A stretch of 64,000 nt of DNA. It comes from Aspidapion aeneum (Eukaryota; Arthropoda; Insecta; Coleoptera; Brentidae). Positions 43,388 to 53,817 of the stretch are shown here, one piece after another (positions within the stretch are counted from its first letter, which is position 1; each line of letters opens with the position of its first letter). The stretch spans positions 24,122,543-24,186,542 of the forward strand of contig OY755040.1 of the NCBI GenBank assembly GCA_963576565.1, in the 5' to 3' direction. Under the pieces are notes generated by a model. The model was not told the origin of the DNA and searched no databases. It saw only the letters and a list, made by a program, of their open reading frames with translations. The translations under genes were made by a program, and so were the position numbers.

Positions 43388-45262
43388 TGTTAGCCCGCGG
43401 ATAGAAAACGCTAAATGCAGTGGACTGTAAATATTTTAATTAATGATATCGCGAGCAAACATAAATATTGATATGAAATTACGAAATAATCAGACGTCCA
43501 TAGGTAAAATTGTTGGAACCACACACAATGATCTCTATAAATATAACTGGATAGGCCTTTACATATATGCAAAGTGAGGCAAAAATATTGTATTCTTTGT
43601 AGAGAGAGCACGCTGCGCAGGAGCTGCTATCTTTCCTTGTTTTATGTCTACTCTCTGATGATATTCTGTGGTTTTGAAAGTTCGCGGACGTTTAACTTTT
43701 CGTGACGTTTAAACGATTTGACAAATTATCCTAGATGTTTATTTACTTTTTCAATTTAAGTTTTTTTATCGAAAATTTGAGTAAATCTAGGTAATATAGG
43801 TAAATTAATGAATAATTTGTACCAGAACTAAGTTATAGTGCTTATACAAATATATGTTTTCTATAAAAGAGAAGATGCTGCGTTCTCCGTTGTGACGACC
43901 TGACTGTAATGATTGCTTGTTTTGGTAAGTTAAACTGGGTTGGAACCATCAAGTTGGAACTGAGGTATATTATGTGCGAAGATGCTAAAGTGTGTCTTTT
44001 CTCCCGAGGCAAAAAGTCTTTACAATTCGTCGAGGGATAAAAAAAATTATTATAGAAGTGTAAAAAATAAAAACAATTACATTAATGCCAAACTTACTGG
44101 CAATCTTGGGTCTTCAGGCTAGTTTATATTGGTTTAGATTAAACTAACATAAATTTTCCTCAACTAAAATAAACTAACTCAAAATAATTTACTAACATTT
44201 ACTAACCTGAACATGCTTAAACTAAGCCAAACATACATATTCTGACCTAACCTAAGCTACCACGAAAAAAAATCATTCGGGCAAGCTTTTGTCACACGCA
44301 CTTTTGTAAAGCGCACTTTTGTGCCAGACCCAAACCAGCAATTGGAATGAGATATCGTTATACCTACCACACAAAACATTGTTTCAATCAAGTAATTTAC
44401 CAAACTTCTTAAATCTGAAATTTAATTCTAATTATAGTTTCTTTATGGTTATAGGATACTTCTAGAAGCGGAACCGAAGACGAACTTTATTTTAAGGGAA
44501 CATAAGAAGAACAAGAACTCCATCAAAAACATTTCAAAAACATTTAGTTTGATTGGTTTTTTAAAATAAATATATTATCTTAATCTTAACCTTTCTTATT
44601 CAGATTTAATTTTAAGTTAGGAGATTGAAATCAAATATTCAACTTTTATCTCCTAAAAAATCTAATATTACAATATTAAAAAACAATTTCAAAAAATACT
44701 GACAACCGCTGATAAACACTTCATTGACATATCACAAATGACAATCTCGTTGAAGTTCACAGAATAGCACCAGTGAGTAGAACTAAAGAGAGAAAGATTG
44801 CACTACCTACCATTTATTGTATGTTCTCACTCTAAAAAAACTCATAAAATTTTTGCCTCACTGTCCCATATACGTAATGTATTGACGTGGCCGTTCCAGT
44901 TACTTCGTATATAATTCAATGACCACACAACGGTAATCAGATAAGTGCACTCACCTCCTTTGCAGCCAAATTCTTCTCGTTCCAAGGGGCCCCCGAATGG
45001 ATCTAATGATGTCACCACGTAGCTGAGGGGCTGAAGTTTCTAGTTCTATGCTTCAGTACACAAAAATCGAGCACTTTCAGGTGTAGAAATTTGATATAGT
45101 TGGAGAACGAAATTAACACGCCTTTTTCTCTGGGCGATTGACAATGATCTCACTGGTTGTTGGTGCGCATGTCCAAATACGCGGAATGCGCTTTGTCCTT
45201 CATACAGTTGTGTGTTTTTAAAAATATATATAAACAACCGCGAAATTTAGCGGGAGCTAACA
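43388..45262 (-). repeat. 5' LTR of the BEL/Pao element, interrupted
   Basis: LTR sequence at 43388-43525 and 44922-45262. Removing the insertion and one 8-bp duplicate leaves 471 bp, the same as the 3' LTR, with one substitution. Confidence 0.92.
43526..44921. mobile_element. 1.4-kb DNA transposon inside the LTR
   Basis: A 1396-bp insertion with a perfect 8-bp duplication accacaca (43518-43525 and 44922-44929). Ends CAATGATCTC... and, inverted, CATTGAATTA... are imperfect TIRs whose similarity continues inward (taactgga..ggcc, then gtgaggcaaaaat). An 8-bp duplication fits hAT or P superfamilies; neither can be fixed from the ends. No transposase ORF, so it was moved in trans. It must be younger than the nearly identical LTRs it interrupts. 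Confidence 0.88.
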
Positions 45263-45392
45263 AGATGTATTAAGACACCTGGCTGAACAGAACAAACTTA
45301 TATTATCAAATACCAAATTGCAAATAATGCAAGGACCTAAAACCATAAACAACAAATGAAATTAAAGAAAGAAATATAAGAACAAAGTTTTC

Positions 45393-45464
45393 TGCTTCGG
45401 CCGGCGATCGAACCCGGGATCTCTTGCTATCTAGGCAAACATTCTACCACTGAACTACCGAAGC
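45393..45464 (-). tRNA. tRNA-like gene, left arm copy
   Basis: Cloverleaf on the minus strand: a 7-bp acceptor (GCTTCGG with CCGAAGC), A box TAGTTCAGTGG, a 5-bp anticodon stem with loop CTAGATA (anticodon by position AGA), a 5-nt variable loop, and a T arm with B box GGTTCGATC. Unlike the right copy, it has a T-stem mismatch (GATCGCC). The body is tRNA-Gly-like. A Ser anticodon without a long variable arm is anomalous. No T-run directly follows. Confidence 0.65.
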
Positions 45465-45708
45465 CATACATAAATTTTCGGAAAACTTCCATCTATGCTT
45501 CTTTCCCACTGTCAAAGGTATGATAACTCAAATTAGACGTAAAGAATCAACGTCAGAAAGCATGAGATCTTTCGTGTGTTAAAATTTCTGATCGCAAACG
45601 ACGTCTAATTTGAGTTTTCATACCTTTGACAGTGGGAAAGAAGAATTTAGAGAGATCAGTTGGATGACTTGCCAGCATAGATGGTAGTTCTCCGAAAATT
45701 TATGTATG

Positions 45709-45780
45709 GCTTCGGTAGTTCAGTGGTAGAATGTTTGCCTAGATAGCAAGAGATCCCGGGTTCGATCCCCGGCCGAAGCA
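45709..45780 (+). tRNA. tRNA-like gene, right arm copy, perfect stems
   Basis: 72 nt including discriminator A. Acceptor GCTTCGG/CCGAAGC is fully paired. The D arm is of tRNA-Gly form (GTTC...GAAT). The anticodon stem TTTGC/GCAAG has loop CTAGATA (position 34-36 = AGA; pyrimidine at 37 is unusual). T stem CCGGG/CCCGG is perfect. Both internal Pol III promoter boxes are intact, and a T7 terminator follows at 45787-45793. Identity is unclear: tRNA-Gly-like body, Ser-type anticodon, no long variable arm. Confidence 0.75.
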
Positions 45781-45786
45781 GAAAAC

Positions 45787-45793
45787 TTTTTTT
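45787..45793 (+). terminator. Pol III T-run terminator
   Basis: Seven consecutive T, six bases after the tRNA-like gene. The left-arm copy lacks an equivalent run. Confidence 0.6.
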
Positions 45794-45844
45794 CTTATTT
45801 TTCTTTCTTTAATTTCACTTGTTGTTTATAAACTTAATATTCCT

Positions 45845-46230
45845 TCAGTTTCACAGCATGAGGGCATTTCTGGAAACAAGGAGGACGACCATCTAGATAG
45901 AATGCGAATATAAACTGATCTAGTGGGGCCAGAACCCATAGTGGGTTTCGCACTTGAGAGAAAGGTTAGAGACTGAATGGTGATTTATAAAGACTCGTAC
46001 TCCTCTTACCCGAGTGCCAAGCAAGAACTGCGACAAGGCAGACATATTAGAGAGTTCTAGTCTAGAAAAAAATGTTTCTTTGCAAAGGTAATGGGTTTCT
46101 GAAGTGGTTTCTGGTCCAGCAAGGTGTCCTGGTAGCATGAGATATTTCCCGCCCACCAAACTCCAGTTACCGATTGACATTTACGGCAAAGATCTAACCA
46201 AAATCAACTTATTAATGTTTTCTTCTTGTT
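45845..46230 (+). pseudogene. LINE RNase H-domain fragment (I/Jockey-like)
   Basis: The plus frame reads SVSQHEGISGNKEDDHLDRM, then after a stop DLVGPEPIVGFALERKVRD. This matches the WVPGHEGI.GNE.AD.LAR ... GPEP..G segment of RNase H in I-group LINEs. The WVPG is degraded and two stops are present. The antisense 86-codon ORF (45920-46180) is its shadow. Confidence 0.65.
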
Positions 46231-46234
46231 ATTA

Positions 46235-46855
46235 ATAAAATTTGTAATTAAAATTTAAAATAAACCCGAGTGACACCGTTTTACACGTTTAAATACGGTG
46301 TTTCTGATAGTATTTTTGTCATTTTAAGACTGATAGCAACCACAGTTTTTATTGGTTCCGATAGAATGGATCGTGCTTAAGGTTTTCTACTAAAAATTTT
46401 TCTCGAAAAATTGGAAAATATTATTTTTTGCTTGAGTGACATGAAATTTCGTATTTTGGCGGTTTAAGAAAAACTCCCATATAGTGCCCCAATATTGCAA
46501 TACATTTTCGTGGTATACTAATTTTATTCCAAAACAAAGAATATAGTTGGCTATATTGTTCTCTTGGAAATAAACCTCTGTTATAAGCAATTCCATCGAT
46601 ATTTGGTTATTGCCATTTGACTGCAGTTGTAAGAAAATCACAAATGTTTATCTAACTGGGAATATTATTGGGGGAAGTATACGTAAAAAAGAAAGCGAAT
46701 AAGACATTTTGGTCGGGAATGAGGAATCGTACAAGGACATACACAGAAAAAACAACCTTAAAATAATGTAAAAGAAATTAAGTTTTTGTTTTTTTAAATG
46801 TTTTTCCTTAAATTAGCTCCCCTGTTTTTCTTTTAGGATGTGGAAATTATCTTAT
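46235..46855. other. Unassigned
   Basis: AT-rich with no gene. The antisense ORF at 46390-46641 has no recognised domain. Confidence 0.3.
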
Positions 46856-46859
46856 CTTA

Positions 46860-48308
46860 TCTGAGGGCACGGCAGTGCCTCGCCAAGTTCGCGCTGCCGT
46901 ACCATCTTTTCTTGAAACATTTCAGTCAATATTTGACATATCTAAAAATGTACTTCGGAATCAGCTACGAATCTCAAACTTTGCACAGTCGCAGATCTTC
47001 ATAGAGTTAACAACCCCTCCAAGTATTAAAGTAGTTACGAAATTTTAAAAAACGTCGAAATTGCCACTCACTTACTGACTCACTCATGTATAGATCATCA
47101 AAATTCTACTGTACTTCCAGACATGCTACACAGCTGAAATTTGGCAGACTGATGGAAATTATGATCAAACCACTGGAATAAATCCCAAAATTCTAATTTT
47201 CTCTCCTCCCCTATAGATGTAAAATTATGTAAAAGTAACATTGCCCACTTCCAGAAATGCTAGAGAGCTAAGCTTTGGCAGACTGATAGGAACTATGATA
47301 AAACTATAAAACACCCCAAAATTCTAATTTACATCCCTCCCCTATAAATGTAAAATTAAGTAAAAGTAGCATTGCCCACTTCCAGACACGCTACAGAGCT
47401 GAGCTTTGGAAGGCCGATAGTAAGTATCATAAAGCTATAAAAAAAACACTCCAATATTCTAATTTACTTCCCTTCCCTATAAATGTAAAGTTATGTAAAA
47501 GTAACACTGCCCAATTCCAGAAACAATAAGACTGAAAGACACCATGATAAAAATATAGGAAACAATTTAAAAACATTAACACTTTAATTTACTTCCCTCT
47601 CCTATCAATGTAAATTTATATAAAAGTAACATTGTCCACTTCTAGAAATGCTAGAGAGCTGAGCATTGGCAGACTGATAGGAACTATGATAAAACTATAG
47701 GAAAAAATTTAAAAACACGAAAATGTTCATTTACTTCCCTCGCCTATACATGTAAAGTTATGTAAAAGTAACATTGTCCACTTTCAGAAACGCTAGAAAG
47801 CTCAGCTTTGGATGGCTAATAAGAACTATGATAAAACCATGGGAAAAAATTAAAATACCTCAAAATTTTAAGTAAGGCATTGCAAAAGTTTTGAACAATA
47901 TTCCGCATATTTTACTACTTTAAAAATTAAATATTATCCAATTCCTTTAAAAAACAAGTAAAATCATAACAAAACATTTCATGTAAAAAAAAGCCAAGTA
48001 CGCGAAAATGGTATTCCGTAAAAAGAATTAAGATAAAAGTAAAGCCAAGTTCTCCAATACAAATTTCAAAATGAAAGGTTCTTACTAGTTTGGAAATCTT
48101 TTTCTAAACTTGGCTATTACGACTGTAAATGACTCTTAGGCTCAGTGCTAAATTGAAAATAAAGAAGTTTGGCTGTAATAGAAAAGTTTAAAAAAACATT
48201 TCCAAACTCGTAAGAACTTGACTTTACTTTTATCTCAATTCTTTTTATGGAATGCCATTTACGCGTACTTGGCTTTTTTTTACATATAATGTTTTTGTTA
48301 TGATTCAA
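46860..48308 (+). mobile_element. Element A, copy 1 (hairpin end, tandem units, palindrome)
   Basis: The left end (gaGGGCACGGCAGTGCCtcg) contains a GGCAC/GTGCC hairpin. It is followed by ctcgccaagttcgcgc and a ttgaaacatttcag block, then 5-6 diverged units of about 120-145 bp (ttccaga..cgctagagagct, gactgatagg.actatgata, ccctcccctatanatgtaaa). The right end is a ~300-bp palindrome (47985-48285). Copy 2 at 59959-61618 is in opposite orientation. A terminal hairpin, tandem core and absence of transposase resemble non-autonomous Helitron/Helentron-type elements, but diagnostic termini were not established. Confidence 0.75.
47985..48285. repeat. Long palindrome of element A, copy 1
   Basis: The arm gccaagtacgcgaaaatgg ... 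taaagccaagttc ... ctagtttggaaat pairs with its inverse ending cgcgtacttggc. Stem of about 140 bp with a short centre near 48130-48150. Antisense ORF 48117-48308 lies within it and is not a gene. Confidence 0.75.
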
Positions 48309-49856
48309 TTTATCGCAAAGTTAGGATATGTTTGAAATCAATAATTGTCGAAGGTTAGGTCAGAAACGATTATTTATACTCGTTTCTGGTTAGGTTAACA
48401 TGGATTTTGACCTCCCAAAAAGATGTGCTAATTTTTTTCGAAAAATATTTTTTGAAAAAGTGTCTACAGGGTTTTTCCATATATATTTACACCATATCTA
48501 AAACGTTTGTTTGAATAGATATCAAAATATAATAAAACAAAAGTTTCATAATGTTTTACCAAGTTTAAGAATCTTAGGATCAGAATGTCAAAAAGAAATT
48601 CTAAATGTCAAAATTTGACAGGTCGATGGTTTTTTTAAATTGAACACCCTATATATTATTTTATATTTGTATAGATCTTTTCTTTCTGATTTCAAAAATA
48701 TATATGTTGGGATTATTTCGCTTATTAGTTTTGGAGATGCGTTTAAAAGTTTTAAAAACTTAAATTGATACTCTTTAAAACATCAAGGCAGCCATGAAAA
48801 AGACAATTACATTTATACAAATAGTGATGCTGTTGATTTTTAACCACTTTTAAAGAAAGTATTCTAATGCCTGTTATAAATATGAGCCCATAGCAAATTG
48901 CGTGGGCTTTTGATGAAGATTTTACAACACCTATTTTAACTGATTACTAATTCTCCCACCAAAACTGCCTGACTTGTTAACAGACCCAAAATTGTCTCAG
49001 TCAAAAAGTAAGGTTATGATGTCAAAATATTTTTTCAATTCTGAACGGTTTAAGCTAGAATATTGAGGTGTGGCACGTAAATCGCCCTTCACGTACTTAT
49101 TCTGAACTGATAATTTTTTTAAATTCTATTTGACGAACTTACCTATGTCACAAAAATACCTTACTTTACCCTATTTCCTAACCCGCAATAACAAAAACTT
49201 CGAAAAAACGTCCAGGAAAAAATAGCATAGACAAAGATAGGAATATCTATCAAAATGAATGTTAAAAATGAAGGGCAAACTCTAGGAAAACACATTAGTC
49301 AAATAAATCCAGTATTCAGGGCCTCTAGACCGCACGACCTAGCAAAATGTAGGCAAAAAATTATGCAAATACGAGCATATCAAAGATACCGGGCACACAT
49401 TGAATCGTCATCCAAAAAACCAACAACGTCGTTTATCAAACTTTATATGCAAAAAGCGTGCTTTTTTATCCTGACTAAATAAACCAGGAGATAAAAATGA
49501 CAAAATAAAAATTACCTGAATAAGTTTAATACAGTAATCTTCAGGATCTTTGATTAAATTCCACATAGAACAAAATAGTCAAAATTTTAGATGTCAGCAT
49601 TCAAAAATGTTGTCATTCAAAGTAGGATCAGCCCAATCCTTCTTTGAAATACAACACTGTCAAAGGCTGTCATTTCTTCATTTCCTTGTCAGCCTATATT
49701 TTTTGTGTTTTTAAAATTGTCAAAATTTTAGATCTGTGAGCCTTCGAAACTGTTTCCATTCAAAGTAGAAGCAGGCATAATAATTTAACACGTTGGCTAC
49801 CATATGAGTAACCGGTGATACATAGCTCGAGACCCCCTACAGCCCACTGTTAAAAA
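48309..49856. other. Unassigned; one small ORF
   Basis: A 75-codon plus-strand ORF at 49255-49482 (NPVFRASRPHDLAKCRQKIM) has no recognised domain. Two blocks near 49600 and 49735 share tcattcaaagtag/ttcaaagtagaagc text. No element ends established. Confidence 0.3.
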
Positions 49857-49863
49857 GTCGCAC

Positions 49864-50475
49864 CAGGGCTATCAAAATGGACGGGCCACGATCCTCTACT
49901 TTGTTGACGTCACATCCGGGGTTGATTTTTTTTTTGATGGCCACGTTACGACACAGCTGAATGTCATTAAAATATTGAAGTTGGAATGACGGTTCATGAA
50001 TATTTGATTTTTTTTTAAATAAAGCCGGTTTTGAGATTGTTTTTACTATATTCTCTTAGAACAATTTTTTTAAAATATATAGTAAATCTTAATTTTTCAG
50101 AGCCGCTTCATTAGCTCACACAAAAATTAAGTTTAAAGCAGAAGGGAATGTGACAATCACAGATGACAAATTCAAATACATGTCAAATATACTAGTTGGC
50201 ATGTAGTACATGGCGGGTAATTTGAATTCAAAATAAGGAATGCTAAATCTTGAAGATTTTAACCTTTTATTCATGTTGCTTCCTTACAAAACTTTGGTGG
50301 AATATCGGGATGGTGTCTGAGAATATTTCACTGAAATTTCGCGGAAATCTGTAGTGCCATTTTGAAAATATCATAAAAAAACGTCTGACCTCCCACAAGA
50401 CCCAATGTAAAATTCAGCCCCCGGAGAACAGCTGATTTTTTCAAGGTCGTGGCCTCTATTTTTGTGTTGGCCTTG
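49864..50475. mobile_element. hAT-like MITE, family D copy 2
   Basis: 612 bp, CAGGGCTATCAAAATGG...GTTGGCCTTG, flanked by gtcgcac at 49857-49863 and 50476-50482. About 90% or more identical by eye to copy 1 at 1101-1708. Confidence 0.88.
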
Positions 50476-50482
50476 GTCGCAC

Positions 50483-50904
50483 CTATCCCCTGTTTTAGTT
50501 CATCCCTGTACCATACGCAAAATGTGATTCCTTTCTTTATACACCGGCGTTTTTTATAAGCATTTAAAATGACTTGTGTTCGTTATCACCGGTGATACAT
50601 AAAGTACAGAAATGAACTATACTGTACGAGTCACCGGTGATCCATATGGTACCCTGGACCAGGATGCGAAAATGTGTGCCTAATTGTACAGCCAGGCGAA
50701 AGTTCAACAATTTTCATTCAATCTTAATTAAGTGTATAAGTATGGTAATACTGAAATCAGTGTTGCCACCGAAATCGCATCCACAACGTCAAGCATGGTG
50801 CAGTGATTTGTCACGGTCCGTAAATAATGTTATTTACGGATAGTGGTGATTTGTTATAACTATCCCCTTTGAGATTAAGAAGTCCGTGGTATGTTATCAT
50901 GATA
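50483..50904. other. Unassigned; repeated CACCGGTGAT words
   Basis: ccggtgatacat or ccggtgatccat occurs at about 49811, 50588 and 50632, each around a CACCGGTG-type palindrome. The 68-codon ORF at 50637-50843 is not recognisable. Confidence 0.35.
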
Positions 50905-51458
50905 ACGTGGGATATTCGGAAGTAATACCATGCACAAGTGCTTAAAAATACCCATAAAACAGAGCTTTTTCATCAGGCTTTTTGGAAATAGTTTGCGGCT
51001 ATCCTGCGGCAAAAAACAATCCGTATAGACTCCCCCAAAGTTTATTGTTGATTGAAAAACCGGTGCGAAACAACGAATTGGTCTTTGGACAAAATAAAAA
51101 CCTCTGGTGTTTCCCTAGATGTCGTAAAAATGGCACAACGTACTGCGAAAACCATTTTCCTGCAAAAAACAGGAAAAAACGAGCCTGGAAAAGGTCAACC
51201 TTGATCCTCGGTGGCATACGTCGCGACCGGCATAGCAGGCTTTAAATGGTTGATTTATAGTTTTATCGAGGGCTCACCCATGAGATTATTAAGTAGATAC
51301 GTCTAAGCCATATACATACCTGATAGCATTTACAAAATTTCTGGGATCACATATTAACTTTGACTATACAACACAAACAATGATATTAATCAAAATCTAA
51401 AATGGGCTAAGCAAATACAAGAACTAAACAAAACATTAGACACTTATTGCAATAAAAC
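50905..51458 (+). repeat. Duplicated segment M, copy 1, with conserved small ORF
   Basis: Nearly identical to 52499-53051. Both contain an open plus-strand frame. Here 50982-51245 reads NNPYRLPQSLLLIEKPVRNN, NLWCFPRCRKNGTTYCENHF. The frame stays open in both copies up to an indel after ENHFPA. No domain is recognised, and the opposite strand is also open, so coding status is uncertain. Confidence 0.6.
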
Positions 51459-51594
51459 CTTACCTTATTTTAAAATCGACCCTGTGGTGACAGATTTACA
51501 TATAAAAAGCAGCTGCTTTCCTTCAATATTCGGCCTTTGTGTATGTAAAAACCAGATTTATTAGTGTCGGTATTTATTAACTGAAAGTTAGCGT

Positions 51595-51843
51595 CTTTAT
51601 TATTAAATTTGGCATTGGTATGTCAATTTTGAGAGGTCAGCTGTTAGTTTTCTGTGTAAATGTGTCAAAATAAAGTCGACTCTAAAATAAAGTCAGCTTT
51701 TAATCCAATAAGTCCCTATTATTAAATTTGGCTTTGGTATGTCAATTTTGAGAGGTCAGCTGTTAGTTTTCTATGTAAATGTGTCAGAATAAAGTCCACT
51801 CTAAAATACAGTAAGGTTTTATTCCGATAAGTCCCTATTAAAT
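51595..51843. repeat. Tandem duplication (~120-bp units)
   Basis: Units share ggtatgtcaattttgagagg, tcagctgttagttttct, tgtaaatgtgtca.aataaa and ataagtccctatta. Two copies, slightly diverged. Confidence 0.75.
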
Positions 51844-51889
51844 TTAGTCTGTTATACTCTCAGAGTAATAAGAAACTTATTGGCTTTGA

Positions 51890-52475
51890 AAACTTTAAGG
51901 GTTATTTATTTGGCTAATTTTTATTCCTTAGTAAGGTTCGGTATAATTTTTTTGGGGTGGTTCAGGTGACATAGAAACAATTTTATTTTAACACAAAAAA
52001 GAGTTATACGAACTATTCTTAATATGCGTTTTAGGGATTCATATAAAGGAACATTTAATTAAAAATATACATAAGTTTGAATAGTATGAAACTACCTTTA
52101 ATAGAAAAGTCACCAAATGTTGCTTGCATCACTTTCTTGGCAAGCAAACTAAAAAATAAAACAATTGTGAAGGTTCTAAATACTTTTATAATACATTTAT
52201 TGGCTAAAATGGAAACTTATAGCATTCAGGATTATTCGCTTTTACTAATTAATTTAAACTTAAAGGAGGAAAAAAAACTGTTTTTGTATGTTGTTTTTAA
52301 AAAAGACTTTTTTTTACTTCAATTTATTTATCTGTCTTCTTCCAAAATTTATTATTCTGTTATCATTCTGACATGACGCCATTCATTTATCTGAACGATG
52401 TAGATTTATATTAAAATAAACTTTGTATTGTAAGGATTTTCGAATAAAGAAATATTGTATTGTAATGTCCTACTT
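51890..52475 (+). pseudogene. LINE reverse transcriptase tail and 3' end
   Basis: The frame YSLVRFGIIFLGW (stop), then NNFILTQKRVIRTILNMRFR and DSYKGTFN matches the L.YGIIFWG ... IF.LQK..IRII....R.SC...F block at the end of Jockey/CR1-type reverse transcriptases. It is followed by decayed sequence, including the 99-codon frame 52077-52376. A tgtattgtaaggattttcga plus aataaagaaatattgtattg tail is typical of LINE 3' ends. Confidence 0.6.
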
Positions 52476-52498
52476 ATACGCAACAAGATTAAAATGAC

Positions 52499-53051
52499 AA
52501 CGTGGGATATTCGGAAGTAATACCATGCACAAGTGCTTAAAAATACCCATAAAACAGAGCATTTTCATCAGGCTTTTTGGAAATAATTTGCGGCTATCCT
52601 GCGGCAAAAACGATCCGTATAGACTCCCCCAAAATTTATTGTTGATTGAAAAACCGGTGCGAAACAACGAATTTGTCTTTGGACAAAATAAAAACCTCTG
52701 GTGCTTCCCTAGATGTCGTAAAAATGGCACAACGTACTGCGAAAACCATTTTCCTGCAATAAAACAGGAAAAAACGAGCCTGGAAAAGGTCAACCTTGAT
52801 CCTCGGTGGCATACGTCGCGGCCGGCATAGCAGGCTTTAAAAGGTTGATTTATAGTTTTATCGAGGGCTCACCCATGAGATTATTAAGTAGATACGTCTA
52901 AGCCATATACACACCTGATAGCATTTAAAAAATTTCTGGGATCCCATGTTAACTTTGACTATACAACACACACAATGATATTAATCAAAATCTAAAATGG
53001 ACTAAGCAAATATAAAAACTAAACAATTATTAGACACTTATTGGAATAAAA
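52499..53051 (+). repeat. Duplicated segment M, copy 2
   Basis: Same as 50905-51458 with scattered substitutions. The frame at 52525-52830 carries NDPYRLPQNLLLIEKPVRNN and CFPRCRKNGTTYCENHFPA. It ends six bases before the THAP exon start. Whether M is a mobile unit or a segmental duplication is not clear. Confidence 0.6.
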
Positions 53052-53056
53052 CTAAA

Positions 53057-53246
53057 ATGTCCTATAAGTTGTGTGTAGTGCCTCAGTGTTCGAATACTCG
53101 CATAAAAAACATTTACACCTGAAAAACTATTTATTCATGTGCCTACAGCAGTAAAAGAACGGAAACAGTGGCTAGAACTTGCTCGAAGAGACCCAAGGGC
53201 CTTATCTGATACATCTTCACTTTACATTTGTAAAGATCACTTTGAT
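53057..53246 (+). pseudogene. THAP-domain exon with a frameshift
   Basis: Starts MSYKLCVVPQCSNTRIKNI; then a one-base shift leads to TPEKLFIHVP, ERKQWLELARRDPRALSDTS and SLYICKDHFD. The C.x4.C ... C.x2.H spacing with W and the HFD end is the THAP zinc finger, a DNA-binding domain shared by P-element transposases and many host proteins. The exon ends at a donor-like GAT|GTGAGT. The shift (within aaaaaacatttacacc, 53104-53119) puts a TGA in frame from the ATG. It sits directly after M copy 2. Confidence 0.72.
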
Positions 53247-53394
53247 GTGAGTATAGCTGAATTGTTTCTATTAATTTTTCTCATGTTGTTTATAATATAT
53301 ATAACTATTTCGTAAATGACGATGAAATTTTTGAGGTTATGTTTATTACAAGGGGTGAACAACTATAATATGCAGAAAGGTGTACAAATTTTTA

Positions 53395-53578
53395 GGCGGT
53401 GCTAGGCAGTTATTAGGCAGGACTAGGGAGTACCTCTAAATGCAGGATTAGGCAGTGCACATGCAGGCTAAATGTAGGACTGAGCAGTGCATCTGCAAGA
53501 CTATGCAGTGCACAGGCAGGACTAGGCAGTACCTACGGAGGACTAAGCAGTGTAACCTATGCAGTACTTCAAGTATTG
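53395..53578. repeat. Minisatellite (aggcagtgca-type units)
   Basis: About seven diverged units of 25-30 bp built on ggacta.gcagtgca..tgca. It lies within the putative intron after the THAP exon. Confidence 0.75.
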
Positions 53579-53817
53579 CTGGTCGTTGTATACTTTTTGC
53601 CTCCGTGTCCTACAATTTTTGATTGTTTCTTAATGCTTAAAATAATAATGATTGCGTATTTAATTGAATCTATTGTAAGTGGCATATTAAACAAAAAAGC
53701 AAAACATATAACCTAACCTCAAAATCTAAATGAGTAAAAGTAGGCGAAGAATATCATAAAAGAACTTTCAGTTATATACAAGACAACTCATCGAATACTT
53801 ACATCAACATTTTACAG

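Larger units (their letters stand above)
37028..45262 (-). mobile_element. BEL/Pao LTR retrotransposon, young but broken
   Basis: A complete element on the minus strand. The LTRs are 471 bp each (37028-37498; 43388-45262 minus its insertion), with TGTTAG...CTAACA termini. A 5-bp target duplication agatg lies at 37023-37027 and 45263-45267. I find one difference between the LTRs (37263 versus 45027), which implies a recent insertion. Gag-Pol reads in one frame (43058-38247), then is broken at a (TA)n tract, and the C-terminal part continues at 38213-37731. A purine-richer tract lies beside the 3' LTR (minus strand ttttggagggcag, near 37502-37514). The 5' LTR is split by a 1.4-kb DNA transposon. 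Confidence 0.93.
45338..45834. mobile_element. Foldback element with two tRNA-like genes in its arms
   Basis: Arms of about 150-200 bp are inverted copies (ataaacaacaa.tgaaattaaag outermost, the tRNA-like sequence, then ccatacataaattttcgga and tcccactgtcaaaggtatga). A ~60-bp central spacer lies at about 45541-45600. The right arm carries a ~35-bp piece (45645-45680) absent from the left. Outer limits are approximate and no target duplication was established. It lies between the end of the BEL/Pao element and a LINE fragment. Confidence 0.8.

Noticed and set aside
43650..43690. CTGATGATATTCTGTGG as a third hammerhead core
   Set aside because: No GAAA partner, no stem II pairing and no closing stem I.
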